Of a DNA stretch of 60,000 bases, positions 42,862 through 54,849 are shown in pieces. This DNA is from Branchiostoma floridae (Eukaryota; Chordata; Leptocardii; Amphioxiformes; Branchiostomatidae): the NCBI RefSeq assembly GCF_000003815.2, contig NC_049990.1, positions 4,888,251-4,948,250 on the forward strand, written 5' to 3'. The stretch's first letter is position 1. Each line of letters opens with the position of its first letter. The notes under the pieces were generated by a model, which worked only from the letters and a program-made list of their open reading frames with translations, made no database searches and was not told the origin of the DNA. Both the position numbers and the translations under genes were made by a program.

Positions 42862-45019
42862 TAATTTATATTGATAAAATGCCCGGCGTGTAGATGTATA
42901 TGGTTCCTGGATTGTTTTGCAAAAACGTGCTGACGTTACATTGTTTGCGCAAAACATGCTTCAACTGACTTCGTCAAGCAGATGTAAGGGGGGAACAGTA
43001 ATCTTTTTTTGGGTGTCCCGCTCTCTGACACGCGTCCTTGTCATCCAACCAGGGAATGGATTTGACCGCCCTTCCCCATTTTTGGGATCAGCTTACAATG
43101 CGTATGACGTAACGTACAATCTGAAGTTCGCGCTTGGCATTTGAACTGCGTCACGAGTTGCCAGTCACGAAACGTTCTGGGCATTCTCGGGTATCCCTTG
43201 GGTATGACACCCCCTATATGAGGAATGGTATGCTCTACACGCCCTCTCAATGAATGATTGAATTGGGTCATACCAACAAGGAAGGGGAGGTGACCGTTGC
43301 GCCGTACGTAAACATCCGAGTGCCAAACAGGATATCGGTTGCGACCGGAAACACCCGCCCCTGTTTTTGGAACACAAGGCCACAACAGACTCTGACCCCA
43401 ACCAAGACTTCAACACTTCGGTAAGATTTTCAACATGTTTCGTTCTTTCACCTTCTTTAATACTTGAGTAAATTCATTTATAATGTTCAGGCCGGAAGTA
43501 ACGTTAGATATGATTCAGTCGGTAAACAAATTTTGAGCAGAAACCACATGATACTTGGTAGCCATTTTGGATGGTAGAAATTTGAGTGAACATTCACGAC
43601 TCAGACATGTGTCCCTACCGGGCCAAGGTTGACTCCTAAACTGGTAATAGAACAAATTATAGCTGTTACTTATGTTAGATTAGGCCGGATTGTGACCGTT
43701 TTGTTTCGTTGCAGAACGTTTGTAACATGTTGTAACTACGGGGTCAACATATGGTGTTGTAACATTACATAATTTGTGTAACTTTAGGGTCATAGTCCAC
43801 TGTTTATCAACTGTAAGTACGTAGTGGGAAGAGGGAGGGATGTTGGCTTATGTTGTGTTGTTTTTCTGTAAACCCAAATAATCGAAACTCAACTCAAATT
43901 GGTTTCTGTGTGTGCAGTTTTGTTTGTAACGTTACTAACGTTAGGGCTTAGCCGTTAAGCCCTCGAAATTAATATTGTGTCATTATTCCCAACAGCCTCC
44001 CTGTACCGACAAGCAGTTGCGAGTAACGTTTATAGTCGATAGAAACAAAACTGTCCACGTGGTTCGGAATATCTAGTCGTTGGTTTCTTTCGTACGGTAC
44101 TGTAACGTTGCAATGTTTTCTACGCCCCCCTCCCCAACTAGTGTTCAATTGACCGCCCTTGGCGTGCTAGTGTCTGACTTAAAAGAGTCAACGTTACGAT
44201 ATGGTTGCTGGGTGGTAAAATCGTAAGGCATTTGTCCCACCCAGAGGTTAAGGGCACGTTATCAAGAAAACCTGGCTCTTGTGCGGAATGATATGGCGAG
44301 AATCTGGGTAACGTCCGTGTTGGTACGCCCAAGGGGGTACGTCCTTGTGGACGTTGACCTATAGCTACCTAAAAAAATCTCAGGGTTATTCCATCTGAGA
44401 AGTTTTAGAGGGGCGTCCAGGCAGGTAATACTCCGTTCCCTTTCATTTCGATCACTGTATCTTTTGAAAACATTTGCAAAACAGGTGCTCTCCAAAAGAC
44501 GTATAGTGAAATATGTAGAGCGATATTTGATCAATGGCCCCTCCCCATACACGCAACCATACTTGGTACCTTCTCGATTCATTTCTAGTCCATTAAAAAG
44601 GTCATTTGAGGCAATACTCTAAGCACTATTTGGCCATAAACCAGGCAATTAGAGGTGTAATTTGCATGTTATATGGCGCCCAACTGTAATTTTTCACATT
44701 CCAAAATTATGCCAAAATGCACTGATTTGTGGTATTATATCTAATTATGATTATAAATATGAATGAAAACTTGATGTGGGTAACGTACTGCGTTACGGCA
44801 AGAATCGTATATTCACGGTGGACGCCAAAAATCAGTACTAAAGCGAAAGATATTGACAATGTTTGGAAATCATGCCCTTGTTTGGAGTGCTTTATCGAGG
44901 CAATTTGACCTTGGGTTCACACACTCTCAATGACACAGCTGTGTCCCGCCCGCCTTTTGCGTGCCGCCAGTGTTCTGTTCTATGTAACATAAACAGATGA
45001 CACGAATGAGGTCACCAAT
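42862..45019. other. Intergenic region, no gene recognised
   Basis: Between the family B MITE and the promoter-like cluster. A minus-strand frame of 114 residues (43041-43385) shows no family features. A donor-like cttcg|gtaagatt near 43421 could end a non-coding first exon of the TLCD4-like gene. Several gtaacgtta-like words occur; their meaning is unknown. Confidence 0.4.
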
Positions 45020-45105
45020 CGCACTAGACTCACCTGTTCTTTCATCAGCCAATCGGCGCCAAACACCAGACATTACGTCATTTCGTGTGAAGAAAACAGA
45101 CAATA
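45020..45105. promoter_or_regulatory. Possible promoter-proximal cluster (CCAAT, E2F-like and CRE-like sites)
   Basis: Within 85 bases there is an agCCAATcggcgccaaa block (CCAAT box abutting a GGCGCCAAA E2F-like site) and attACGTCAt (CRE/ATF-like). The segment lies about 0.8 kb upstream of the TLCD4-like start codon. No TATA box was identified. This is pattern recognition only. Confidence 0.25.
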
Positions 45106-45826
45106 CTCACACGAATCTCCGTCCGATCCGAAAATTATCAACAGCCGATGTTAAAATCCGTTCTAGAACACTGACTTTTGTGCTCCATTGTATTGTCGTA
45201 ACTATTGGCATTGCAACGTATTAATCTTACGTCAAATACAGGTGGACAAAGCGTTCGGGGAATCCGTGAATCTGTTACGCGCTCGGGAGGATAGCGTGTC
45301 AGAAAAAGGTACAAAAGATTACGGTAGTCCTTTCCATTATCTGCCTCGTGATTTCGATTATTACAAATACAAGCTATTTTTGCTAGTTTTGTATTTGTAT
45401 CTAGTTTCGTATTTCGATCTCATACAATGTCTTATTTCGCTATCAACTTCCTTTTGTCTTGTGTTTATGTAATGATATGTGAGGACGTATGTTTACGGAT
45501 TTATGTAAGGACGTATGTTTACGGATTTATTTAGACTTCAATTTATTAGGACTTAGCCACGTAACCTGTATGCATGTTATACTTTGCCTACCATTACGCA
45601 AAAGCTCAAACAATCAAACAAACTAACCCATACGCTTGTTATACTTTGATTCAATTTAATTTAATTGAATCAATGATTGTTTTGACGCTTAAAAGGATAG
45701 AAAGCATACAGGTTAATCTGTTTGATTGTTTTGCTTTGCCTACCATTGTTTGATTGTTTTGCTTTGCCTGCCATTACGCAAAAGATCAAACAAAATGCAT
45801 ACTTTTCACTGTTTGCTCCCATTTAG

Positions 45827-45860
45827 TTTCGTCCAAGATTTCTAGAAGAAACCATTGACC
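45827..45860 (+). other. Probable 5'UTR portion of the first coding exon of the TLCD4-like gene
   Basis: A pyrimidine-rich tract ending in ctcccatttag (AG at 45825-45826) looks like a splice acceptor 34 bases before the start codon. If used, the 5'UTR begins in an upstream non-coding exon. One candidate end is the donor-like cttcG|gtaagatt at about 43421, and another candidate exon is 45242-45308. Confidence 0.35.
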
Positions 45861-48821
45861 ATGGCCTTGACGTTGGGGATGGATATCCCCTACTACGCCA
45901 CGGTGCTGGGCTCCTTGGCGGCGTTTCTTCTGACGTACAGACTACTCAGCCCTTGGATCCTGCACAGACTGTTCCCGTCCTACTACACCGCGCAACCAGA
46001 TAGTGCCAAACCTCAGCTGCACGAAGCGTAAGATACTTTTCAAAAATTAGTCTACCAAAAAAATCATATTCCTTATTTCGATTGCACTTTCTTTTCGCCA
46101 ATTTACTAAGAATATATAGAAATGTCACAATCCATTTACAAGCATATTTGACAGGGTCTTCTTAGCTTGCTAATTTACTAAAAACAAATATACAAATTTT
46201 GAAGAAAAAAAATCAGATGATTCAATTAAAGTCTTTACATTTTCAGAACAATGGCAGCATGCTCCTCAATAGTGGTGGGCATCTGGGCATGTTCAGTCTA
46301 CTTTTTGAACGACAATGTCAAAGGTAACCTCATAAGGTAAGACAGTGTATACACGCATGCTCCATGGCCAAGGCAGCACTCCATTTTATTCACGCATATG
46401 AATCATTTTTGGGGGTAAATAAATGACTATTAATTGTATGCCTTTACGAGTGTCAACTAATAAACACGTGACGACGATAGCCTCTATAGCAGGCTCTCTG
46501 AGCATTTTTTTCATCTTTTTTTGGCTCATAATACACTTTTGCTGGCCTTGTCTTTTTGTACTGGGTCACTTGTACTGCCGGCCCGTAGAGGCTGCACACA
46601 CGTTAGGAATAATGGAAACCCCTACTCTCCAAGCAGAGGTTAGGCTCCGGCTGTTTTTTCAACGTTATTTTAGTCGTTTTTATCGGGCTTTCTATTTTGT
46701 CTAATTCTAAAACAGCCTAACCTCTGCTTGGAGAGTAGGAAACCCCCATATGTCACGCGCTACGCGCTCCGCCCTAGCAAAGGCGTCGGCAGTACAAGCG
46801 ACCCAGTACAAAAAGAAATGACCAGCAAAAGTGTATTATGAGTCCAACCAAAGACGAAAAAGACCCAGAGAGCCTGCTATGGCGACGAGAGTTTCAGTAG
46901 CAGATATTTCTGTTGCCTGTATTTGAATACGGCCGCACCCTTGTGTATTTTAGGTACGATGCCCCCAGTGTCCGATACAACTGTGCAATCTTCTTGGGTT
47001 ACGCCATGGCAGGTAAAATTTCATTCATCCTTCCAATATATTTAAGGGCCACTACAAAAATTGACAAGACAATGAGTTAGAACATGTCACAAAACAGAAG
47101 GTTTTACGAAGAAGGTATCAGAAGTTTTAGATTGTTTCTGTTATCAGTATAGCGGGTATAATCGTCAGCGTAACATACCAGCGTGTGGCGACGTCGTTAC
47201 AGTAACGTGTCAGTCTCGATGTATCAAAAACTATTATCCTTTGCGCATGCGTGAGTGTCAATTGAAACATCGTGCTCTTTAAATAAAAGTTATAACAAAC
47301 GTAAGATGAGGATTCAAAATCAGTATTCATTGTGTATGTCTACTTTCCCAGATTCCTCATTGATGGCGATTTACCCTCAGACGGGCGGCTTGCTGTACCA
47401 CATACACCACGCCGTCTCTCTCTTCGTCGGATATGTCGGGGTTGTAAGTGAAAAATGGTTAAATTAATGTTAGGCATAATATATGACACAGTGACACAGT
47501 GCTTGTAAAGGAACAACAGACATCATCAAACTTTGTGTTCACGACTCCCATTTACAGTCGTTTGCGTTGGTCATTTTCGATCATATCTACATCGAAAAAA
47601 AAAAATGTTGTGTTTGCTTTTTCCCCCCACAGTTCTACAGTTGTTTTCCCTACCATACAAACATAGGCATGATGATGGAGCTATCCAGCCCATTTTTGAA
47701 CCTCAGGTAAGGTCTTTCATGTGAACCTGTCACCGGTGTCACCAACAAAAGCAGTCATGTCACCTATTTTATTCCCGGTGGTTTTACTGCACTGGGTTCC
47801 TTTATTTCTTCTTATACCAGCCGTCCCCCACTTCTTTTGAAAATAGTTGTCACATGTTTTCCTGTTGTTGTCAATTTTGTTTGTACATTTTGTTAATTTG
47901 TTTCTTCATTTGCTATAACAGACAGAGGTCATGATAACCAACGTTCACATTTCATTCATACTTTTCACCTCTCCTTGCAGGTGTATCCTCAATGACCTTA
48001 AATACCCCACAAAATCTATGTCCTACTTCTGGAACGGGGCCGCCTTTTTACTCTCCTTCTTCTTGGTCCGCGTCGTGTCCATGGGCGGGTACTGGTACAA
48101 CATGAGCCTCGCTGCCAGGGAGGTACGTTCGAATCATATCGATCGCCAAATATGGCGTGTCTGCACTCACGTGACCATGACGTCACGAATCGTCCGCCAT
48201 GTTGGTGTGTTATAGAAAAGTGCGAAGTCACTAATTTTTTTTTATATTTAGTTGACATCTCCTTACCACAAATGCCTGCGTTTTGTCTTTTTAAAATAGA
48301 GGTGATTGATTGATTGTCCCACCATCTTTGATCAACTAGTATTTATTCCACCAAAATAGCGGTGATCTAGCTCTCTTTTTCGAGGTTTTGGCGTCATTTG
48401 AAAGTAAAACAATCCTCCCAAGGCGTCGCCGATGAAAGTTAATCTCCTTAAAGTGTACCGGACACCTGTAAAAATAGCTGAAAAGCATTTGAATATCAAA
48501 ACTGCACATAGAACATAGTATTCTGAAGTTGGTTTTAAACCTGAGTAATGAGAAATAAAGTTTTACTTTAACGGCCTTTCAAAGTGTGGTTGTTCCGACG
48601 ATCTTTTGTACAATGATTAACGCCTTTTTGTCATCTGTAACGAGAATGCTAACTCACTTTACCCTTTGCTTTTATGGCAGGACGACTTCTACCAACTACA
48701 GATCCCCGTCTACATTTGCTACCTCGGCGGTGGGGTCGTCTTTTCTTTACTGAACGCCTACTGGTTCTCGCTGCTGTGCAAGGAGGCGTACAGGGTATTA
48801 ATTGAGAAGAAAGCCGACTGA
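45861..48821 (+). CDS. TLCD4: TLC domain-containing protein 4-like (TMEM56 family), complete, 7 coding exons
   Basis: Polytopic membrane protein of the TRAM-LAG1-CLN8 (TLC) family; biochemical role of TLCD4 is poorly defined. Coding exons 45861-46027, 46247-46336, 46954-47012, 47352-47443, 47633-47706, 47981-48122 and 48681-48821 join in frame to 254 residues and stop at TGA 48819-48821. The start has a good context (gaccATGG). Family hallmarks: LYHIHHAVSLF (the conserved His pair) in exon 4, and GMMMELSSPFLNLR in exon 5, matching the ELSSPF signature of TMEM56. Hydrophobic membrane segments occur in exons 1, 2, 3/4, 6 and 7. The end IEKKAD is short and charged. Exons 2, 3 and 5 are identical in length to those of the minus-strand paralogue (90, 59 and 74 nt). 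A palindromic element sits 20 bases after the stop. An acceptor-like site at 45825-45826 suggests a spliced 5'UTR. Confidence 0.85.
46474..46893. mobile_element. Inverted-repeat element interrupted by a family C MITE
   Basis: Arms of about 110 bases (ctctatagcaggctctctga.. at 46481 and ..cagagagcctgctatgg near 46880) share cataatacacttttgctgg and tgtactgggtc in inverse. A related single arm occurs at 57938-58015 (gctctctggatcc..cccataatacacttttt). Confidence 0.75.
46623..46737. mobile_element. TACTCTCCAAGCAGAGGTT MITE (family C), copy 1, nested
   Basis: 115 bases with ends tactctccaagcagaggtta and inverse, perfect 9-base duplication ggaaacccc (46614-46622 and 46738-46746). It sits inside a larger inverted repeat (46474-46893) in an intron of the plus-strand TLC gene. 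Confidence 0.92.
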
Positions 48822-48841
48822 TAGAATAATCACAGTATATC

Positions 48842-49007
48842 TACTCTCAAAGCAAAGGTTAGGCTCCGGCTGTTTTGACGCTTTTTAGACGTTTTTATTG
48901 GGCGTTCTGTTTTTTAACGGTTTTCTTGATGTCTAGGCCGGCAGTCGTCAAGAAAGCCTCATAAAAACGTCAAAAACAGCCGGAGCCTAACCTTTGCTTG
49001 GAGAGTA
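48842..49007. mobile_element. Family C MITE, copy 2, in the 3' flank of the plus-strand TLC gene
   Basis: 166 bases starting 20 bases after the stop codon; ends tactctcaaagcaaaggtta and inverse. Flanks cagtatatc / gggtatatc (7 of 9 identical) look like an aged 9-base duplication. Confidence 0.88.
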
Positions 49008-49016
49008 GGGTATATC

Positions 49017-50480
49017 GTCTTCACCGAAGCCATTTGGTAGAATCATTCCATACCTAGCGTAAGTCGTCTCCAGGCAGACGTAGGGACTGCTTTATTTTCG
49101 CCTGTTTTTACAGTGTCTTACTGCAAAGAGATTTTCCTCTACCCCATGTAGACGTAACATCTGCTCGGAGATAAGCTATACGGGCAGTCATAGGTGCGTT
49201 TGCTGAGTGCCGATTTGCTGTTGCCTTAAATAAGATTCAGCTTTGTTCTGCAGTTGATTGCGCAGACTCAAGCTGAACAGTTTGATAGGATCTCAGGCTA
49301 GATTTGATGATGTGCCTTTTGAATCTTGTTTTTGTGGAGAGCCGTACACAGAAAGCGGTTGTTCGTAGCAAACATTGCATCCAATCTTCCAGCTTTGCCA
49401 ATAGTGCTTCCTCTTTAGAGCTATTTACCAGAAGATGAAGGAAAAACAAAAAAATGTACGCATATTGAGAACGACTAAAAGATAATATTTTGATCAATTT
49501 TACATAGTGTTTCGTGGATATGTTGTGGTTATTTTACTGCTTTTTCGATCAGTTCATGTCACACTAAAATCCTCTGTGAGTACAGAAAGGCAGCACCCCT
49601 ACCTCATTTTGAAAAACTATTTTGCTGCTATATGTCGTCTGCCATAATACGTAATCTCTCATGCCAAAGCGCACATTTTGCCAAATACATGTACCAATGC
49701 ACAGACGATCTATGTTATGGATCACACGACTTAACCACATACCCAGTTTTCGTAGCCTGGTCATTCAGGTATTATAGCTCCCGTCTCTTCTGTCCTTTAG
49801 GCTATGATACGGCTGGATACCAAGCTACAGTTTTGATATGCATAGAGTTCGAAGTCCTTACATGCTATGCACAACTATTTATATGCGTTCATATTAATTG
49901 CCAAATGATTGATTGAAATTATGTGTTGCATATCTGCACGCTGTCATTATATTATTAGTTGTGACAATTATTTCTCTTCCATTCGATTTTGAAGGGAAGT
50001 AAAAAATGCAAACAATGCAAATGATCATTTAAGACGTCATGAACATGTTTTTATTCCAAATATGAAATCAAATTTTTACCAACAATTATTCTACCCAGCA
50101 AAATAGTAATGGTGATGTAAGTTCTTCCATAATCACAGTTGACATATAAATGTCCTTAATTAGTTACATTTACTGTAAGAATGTATGTTCATCCGTGTAC
50201 ACTTTGTCACCTTAGAACAGCTAGCTCCGTGGATGGAAGAAATACAAACGGTGTGATTGTCATGACAACAATGAACTTACAATAAATCATTTTATGAAAC
50301 CAGATTGTATACTACACGGTATATCTATTATAATAGCTTTACGTCTTCTATGCCTAAAATCTTTCAATATATTTTTTCTAGTTTCAGATGACATTGAGTT
50401 ACGTTTACGAATCTTAACATTTTTATAGAAATACGTGCGGTCTCTTTGGCTGATAAGAAATCAGATGGATACAGAATACA
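49017..50480. other. Region between the two convergent TLC genes
   Basis: AT-rich sequence that should hold the 3'UTR of the plus-strand gene and the end of the minus-strand gene. An aataaa occurs at 50282. No coding signal I can support. Confidence 0.4.
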
Positions 50481-50484
50481 TGTG

Positions 50485-50640
50485 CGTGTGTTCGCGCGCG
50501 CGTTTGTGTGTATGTGTGTGCGTGTGTGTTCAACTCGAAAGGGACAAAACAAAATATAAACCTTGAATGTAATGAAGACAAAACGTCCTTTACTGCATAT
50601 CTACTGCTGAGAGTGTTTGTGTGTGTGTGTGTGTGTGTAT
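50485..50640. repeat. (TG)n microsatellites
   Basis: Two gt-rich tracts (about 50500-50530 and 50612-50638) flank the tandem duplication near the minus-strand TLC gene end; another is at 13786-13830 in the intron after USP9X exon 18. Confidence 0.85.
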
Positions 50641-50733
50641 ATTCAACTCGAATGGGAGAAAGCAAAATATAAACCTTGAATGGAATGAAAAGAAAAACGT
50701 CCTTTACAACACATATCTACTGCTGACGATCCT
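50527..50733 (-). repeat. Tandem duplication across the stop codon and 3'UTR of the minus-strand TLC gene
   Basis: ttcaactcgaa..aatataaaccttgaatg..aacgtcctttac..catatctactgctga occurs twice (about 50530-50610 and 50641-50726), 116 bases apart, separated by a (TG)n tract. The second copy includes the functional TAG and the codons for QQ; the distal one duplicates them. Confidence 0.85.
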
Positions 50734-53700
50734 TAATAATTGCTCTAGCCCCTAATAATATCTTGACAAACCAAAAGACGTTCATGGCGTTAAAGATGGG
50801 CATGAGAACCAAGCCTGTCAGTATGATTGCAACTCCTTGTTGGAAGAGCGCTCTAGACGCGTACACTGCCACGTTGTACCAGAAGAGAGGAATGGTGAGT
50901 ATTCGGACTAGGAAGAACGCAACTGTCCATACGACGCTGTTGATCATGTAAAGGTCCGATCTCTTGTACCCCATCACGTCCAGTATAACTCTGTAACGGA
51001 AAGAAGTCATTGTAAGGTCTCGAAGACATTGGTTGGTCTCATTTCCACCAAGTTTCTACAGTCAATCTTACAGAATTTCAAAACGCCAGGAGGAGTCGGA
51101 TACTCTGCCAACTAGATTCCTTTGTAGAAAATTGGACCATTGTTTTGAGTATCGCCCATTCACAACTTTTCATGAACAATCAGGTTCAGGTCTGGATAGT
51201 GTCCTGATCCTGTGGACTCGAACCGTACCTGTACCTGAATATTCTGTACCGGTACCTACTCCTGATACCCTTGTACAAATGACACCCACCTCATGTTCAG
51301 CATCGGGTTGGAAATCTCCATCAGAAGATAAAGGTTGATGTAGTACGGGAGAACCGGGTATGTCTGAAAGGAGTGGGGAAAACATCGGCGAATGTTTACT
51401 TTATCATTATCATGAATGTTGAGTACATGTGCAGGGCTCGAAATACTGGGTGCATGTGCACCCAGGTGCACCCAAAATTGGAGCTGTGCACCCACTTATT
51501 TTCTGTGGGTGCACAGGGTGCACCCAAATATTTTTTTAGGTTTCTGTATCTAAAGATATCAAAGTATACTAGTATACATCATATTCTTGACATCTGAGTG
51601 TTAGAAAGATAATGAAAATGTCTGTAATGGTACATGTACATGTACTTGTTTAAGAATTTGATAGCTTGTAACTAAGTTTTATTATAGGTAATAACTTAAA
51701 CTTAAGTTGTGCACCCAAAATTTTTTTGGTGCACCCAATATTTTAAGCTGGGTGCACCAGTGCACCTAATCCCAAAAATGAATTTCGAGCCCTGATGTGT
51801 ATGTATCAGCTACACAAAAAAAAGGATACACAGGATACACAGGATACAACGTATGGCAACAGCTACTAAACAACATACAGGAAAAAATCATTATCGATAA
51901 CAGTATAAGAATTACAGCACAGTCATGTATCTGTCAGAGTGATCTGGCCTCGCATTTTGGTGATTGTGCAAATACATTGACCTACGTATGCGGACATTGG
52001 AGTTGGAGATTATAGCTGTGCATGACAAAAATCAGTCTGCGTTTCAGATGAGGAAAAGTGTGTTTTAGTATTATGAAATAGCGCTTCTCTCTGTACTGTA
52101 AGTATGACAGGTAATTAAGAAATAGGGACATATTAACTGCTCGCATCAATTTTCTAATCTCCAAGCAGATCCTACAATGGCATAAAATAGTACCAAACTG
52201 GCCAAGGAGTGTAGTCAGCCAAGAGGTGTCCATTTGCCATGGCAACAGGGAGGGGCGAGCAACACCATTGTTGAATAGAAATGCTCCTCCCTGTTTCAGT
52301 GGAGGCAGATCTCCGGTAGCGAAACACACTCCTAAGCCGGCTTCACTCCTCTGGTAGCTTTTGATACTATCTTATGCTACCGTAGGATCTGCTTGGAGAT
52401 TATCAATTTTCGTCCGTTTCCTACGAGCCGCCAAACTCAAAGCCACTCACCAGCCCAGCATAGCCGCTGTACAGACTTGCAGCGTGGTGTAACAGGAGGT
52501 CATTGACCCCTGTGAACTCCGGCGTTAGCAAAAGCAGGAGAGTGTCTAAGGAAAGCAGAGAGGTAGTTATGCTTAGTAGAGGTTCAGCTCTGGTTGTTTT
52601 AGACGTGTTTCAGTGTTGCGTTTTTTTTTACCATCTGGCTTTCTCGTGAACGCGAGACATAAAGAAAACGGTACAAAACAGAAAGTCCGATAAAAACGCA
52701 TTAAAAAAAAAAAAAAACAGCCGGTGCCTAACGTGTGCTTGGAGAGTCGTTACGCTACGCCAAGATGGTTCCTAAGATGAAACCATCATACACAAAGAGG
52801 AAAACGAATAAGATATATTCACCATAGCCATGCTCCGTGCCGCATGATCGTTACATATTTCTACAGATTACTCACGGTGACACTTCCTTTATAAATCTGT
52901 CGATTATTGTTAACTTAAGGCAAATGCAATACAAGACTGGCAATAAAAATGTATTATTGCCATGACGACGATTGAGGGTACAACAATACAGCTCAAATCA
53001 GAAATAGACTGGAACTTCCCTGTCGCACTATCCCTGGCACAATATACTAGCCCACCTATAACATAAACCTACAGCCAGCAGAAATGTACTATCCCCGGTA
53101 CATCACAATGGTCTGCCAGTGACCTAAACCTACAGCTGAGCACTACAGAAGTATTTCCTGTCTGCCCGTGGCGTATGGCTTGAACAAGCTCTAGAAAAGA
53201 AAATGTATCCTTCATAACATAACATAACAACCAAGACAACGTGATCCATTGTGCAGTTCCCTGTCTAGTTTCAAAGGACAAATTCCTCCAGGGAGCAAGT
53301 GTGACCTACATTCCACCATTGCATACCAGAGATACATCTGGAACAGATTTTGGGGGGAGGGCTTGCATACCCAGCATACTGCATTCCTGTGGAAATGCCT
53401 GTGCAATTCCTAGAATTTTTGCAGACTGAATGCAATATATACCACTTGACGACTCCCCTGAGGCGTCGTCAATAACGTTACATGTAATAGTCTAAGCAGG
53501 CTAATAGAGAGAACAATTTGCTATGGGAGTTTTGCAACCAGAGGGTTATTGCCTCCGGAGCTCCGGACTGACTCCCCTGACCAATCATTCCTGCCAAATT
53601 CTACGATTCGCGTAATCTCCAAGCAGATCCTACAATGGCATAAGATAGTACCAAACTGGCCAAAGAGTGTAGCCAAGAGGTGTACATTTGCCATGTTCCC

Positions 53701-54497
53701 AGGTAGCAAAGCACACTCCTAAGCCGGCTTCACTCCTCTGCCAGCTTTTGATACTAATTTATGCTACCGTAGGATCTGCTTGGAGATTACGATTCGCGTA
53801 CTCCCGTAGGAAGGCCTGGTGAAGGCTATGGCAATCGGCAAAAAACAGAAACGTTTACCTGCTATGGTATAACCCAGGAAGATGGCAACGTTATGGCGAA
53901 GTAAAGAACAGTCATATCTGCAAGCAACGAAAATGGATTTAAGCCTAATATCTATAACATATTAGAACAGACAATACAATATAAAAGGTTACAGCAAAAG
54001 AAAATCAATGTTACCGTCGTTACTGAAAAAAGAGCTAGGATAAAAAATCGTACTTCGTATTCGTTATTCCTCTGTCACATTATCCACGATCTTCGAGCGT
54101 ATCGATGGAAGATCTGCTATGTAAAGATCGATAGAGTATTTTTTTTTTACCTGAAAACCGTCCCTGTCACATACATTAAAGCTATACTTTGCACCTTGTA
54201 CAATTGTTGTGCAATAAAGTTATTATTATCAGCAAGGCTCGGGCGATTGCCGCAGAATCGTCGTCCGATCGATTTTCGCCAAATGTGACAGGGGTATATT
54301 CTTGAAATCGTATTGGCTCTTACGAATTGCTGCAAGATGTTGCAAAAATCAAAACGTGATACACACTGTCGTATCAATGTCTAAAGACGTGTATTTTGAT
54401 ATCTTACCGTACAAGATCCGGCCCGATGTCCGAGCGGAATAAGAAGATGTAACCTGAGATCGTGCCTTCCACCAGGGCTGCACATAACGACGCCGTG
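50717..54497 (-). CDS. TLCD4: Second TLC domain-containing protein 4-like gene, 5'-partial, five 3' exons
   Basis: Minus-strand exons in reading order: 54497-54408, 53917-53859, 52545-52451, 51363-51290 and 50991-50717, all with AG/GT borders and compatible phases. They encode about 197 residues colinear with exons 2-7 of the plus-strand gene. Matches: RYDCSLLRHNVAIFLGY against RYDAPSVRYNCAIFLGY, LLLHHAASLYSGYAG (TLC His pair), and LLMEISNPMLNMR for the ELSSPF signature. The stop is TAG (50719-50717). The last exon corresponds to two exons of the paralogue, so one intron differs between them. The first coding exon (about 55 residues) was not found upstream of 54497 to the window end; it may lie outside or be too diverged. 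If it is distal, the zinc-finger gene would sit in its first intron on the opposite strand. Confidence 0.85.
51043..51262. repeat. Dispersed repeat, copy 2
   Basis: Second copy of the 219-465 repeat, slightly shorter; includes aacaatcaggttcaggtc and attctgtaccggtacct. Lies in an intron of the minus-strand TLC gene. Confidence 0.7.
51432..51794. mobile_element. hAT-like MITE (CAGGGCTCGAAAT ends)
   Basis: Ends cagggctcgaaatactgggt and inverse (aatttcgagccctg), with many ggtgcacccaa motifs near both ends. CAGGG..-type ends are common in hAT elements. No clear 8-base duplication was seen. In an intron of the minus-strand TLC gene. Confidence 0.7.
52155..52402. mobile_element. Family B MITE, copy 3 (longest)
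   Basis: 248 bases, complete ends, flanked by a perfect 9-base duplication tcaattttc (52146-52154 and 52403-52411). The middle carries extra sequence absent from the others. Lies in an intron of the minus-strand TLC gene. Confidence 0.93.
52570..52748. mobile_element. Family C MITE, copy 3 (5' end damaged)
   Basis: The right end cagccggtgcctaacgtgtg..cttggagagtc is clear; the left end has lost part of the terminal repeat (gtagaggttcagctctggtt). An A-rich run (52704-52718) lies in the right arm. Intron of the minus-strand TLC gene. Confidence 0.7.
53613..53789. mobile_element. Family B MITE, copy 4
   Basis: 177 bases, perfect 9-base target duplication cgattcgcg (53604-53612 and 53790-53798). 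In the minus-strand TLC gene intron, about 70 bases from the 53859-53917 exon. Confidence 0.93.
54181..54232 (+). mobile_element. LINE 3' tail fragment
   Basis: caccttgtacaattgttgtg and caataaagttattattat resemble the tail at 33380-33425 but with an attatt simple repeat. Confidence 0.4.
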
Positions 54498-54849
54498 CTG
54501 TGAAGTATACAATTGTTTTCATATAATTAAAAAATAATTTTCTAATAACTTCAGATAATTAAAATGTGCGAACGTGAGTTTGTAGGTTTCACCATTATAC
54601 ATATGCACATAAAAAAATAGCTTCATTGCAGTGGTATGTACCAAATAAAAATAAAAATAGAAAAAATATTAGGGGCAATAATACTTGGTAACACCATCCT
54701 TATGGTCAAAAAAATATTTACAATTTTTTTCATGCCATTTATCAATATTCGTTATGACTTATCGTGTCTCAAATTCTAAAACGTCCTGATAGTTCCAAAG
54801 AAAGCTGCTAGATGGCTTATTTCACTTTTTCTAAAAGCCTACAAAAACT

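Noticed and set aside
43041-43385. 114-residue minus-strand frame as a gene.
   Set aside because: No family resemblance, no splice partners and no upstream signals; could be chance in a GC-richer stretch.
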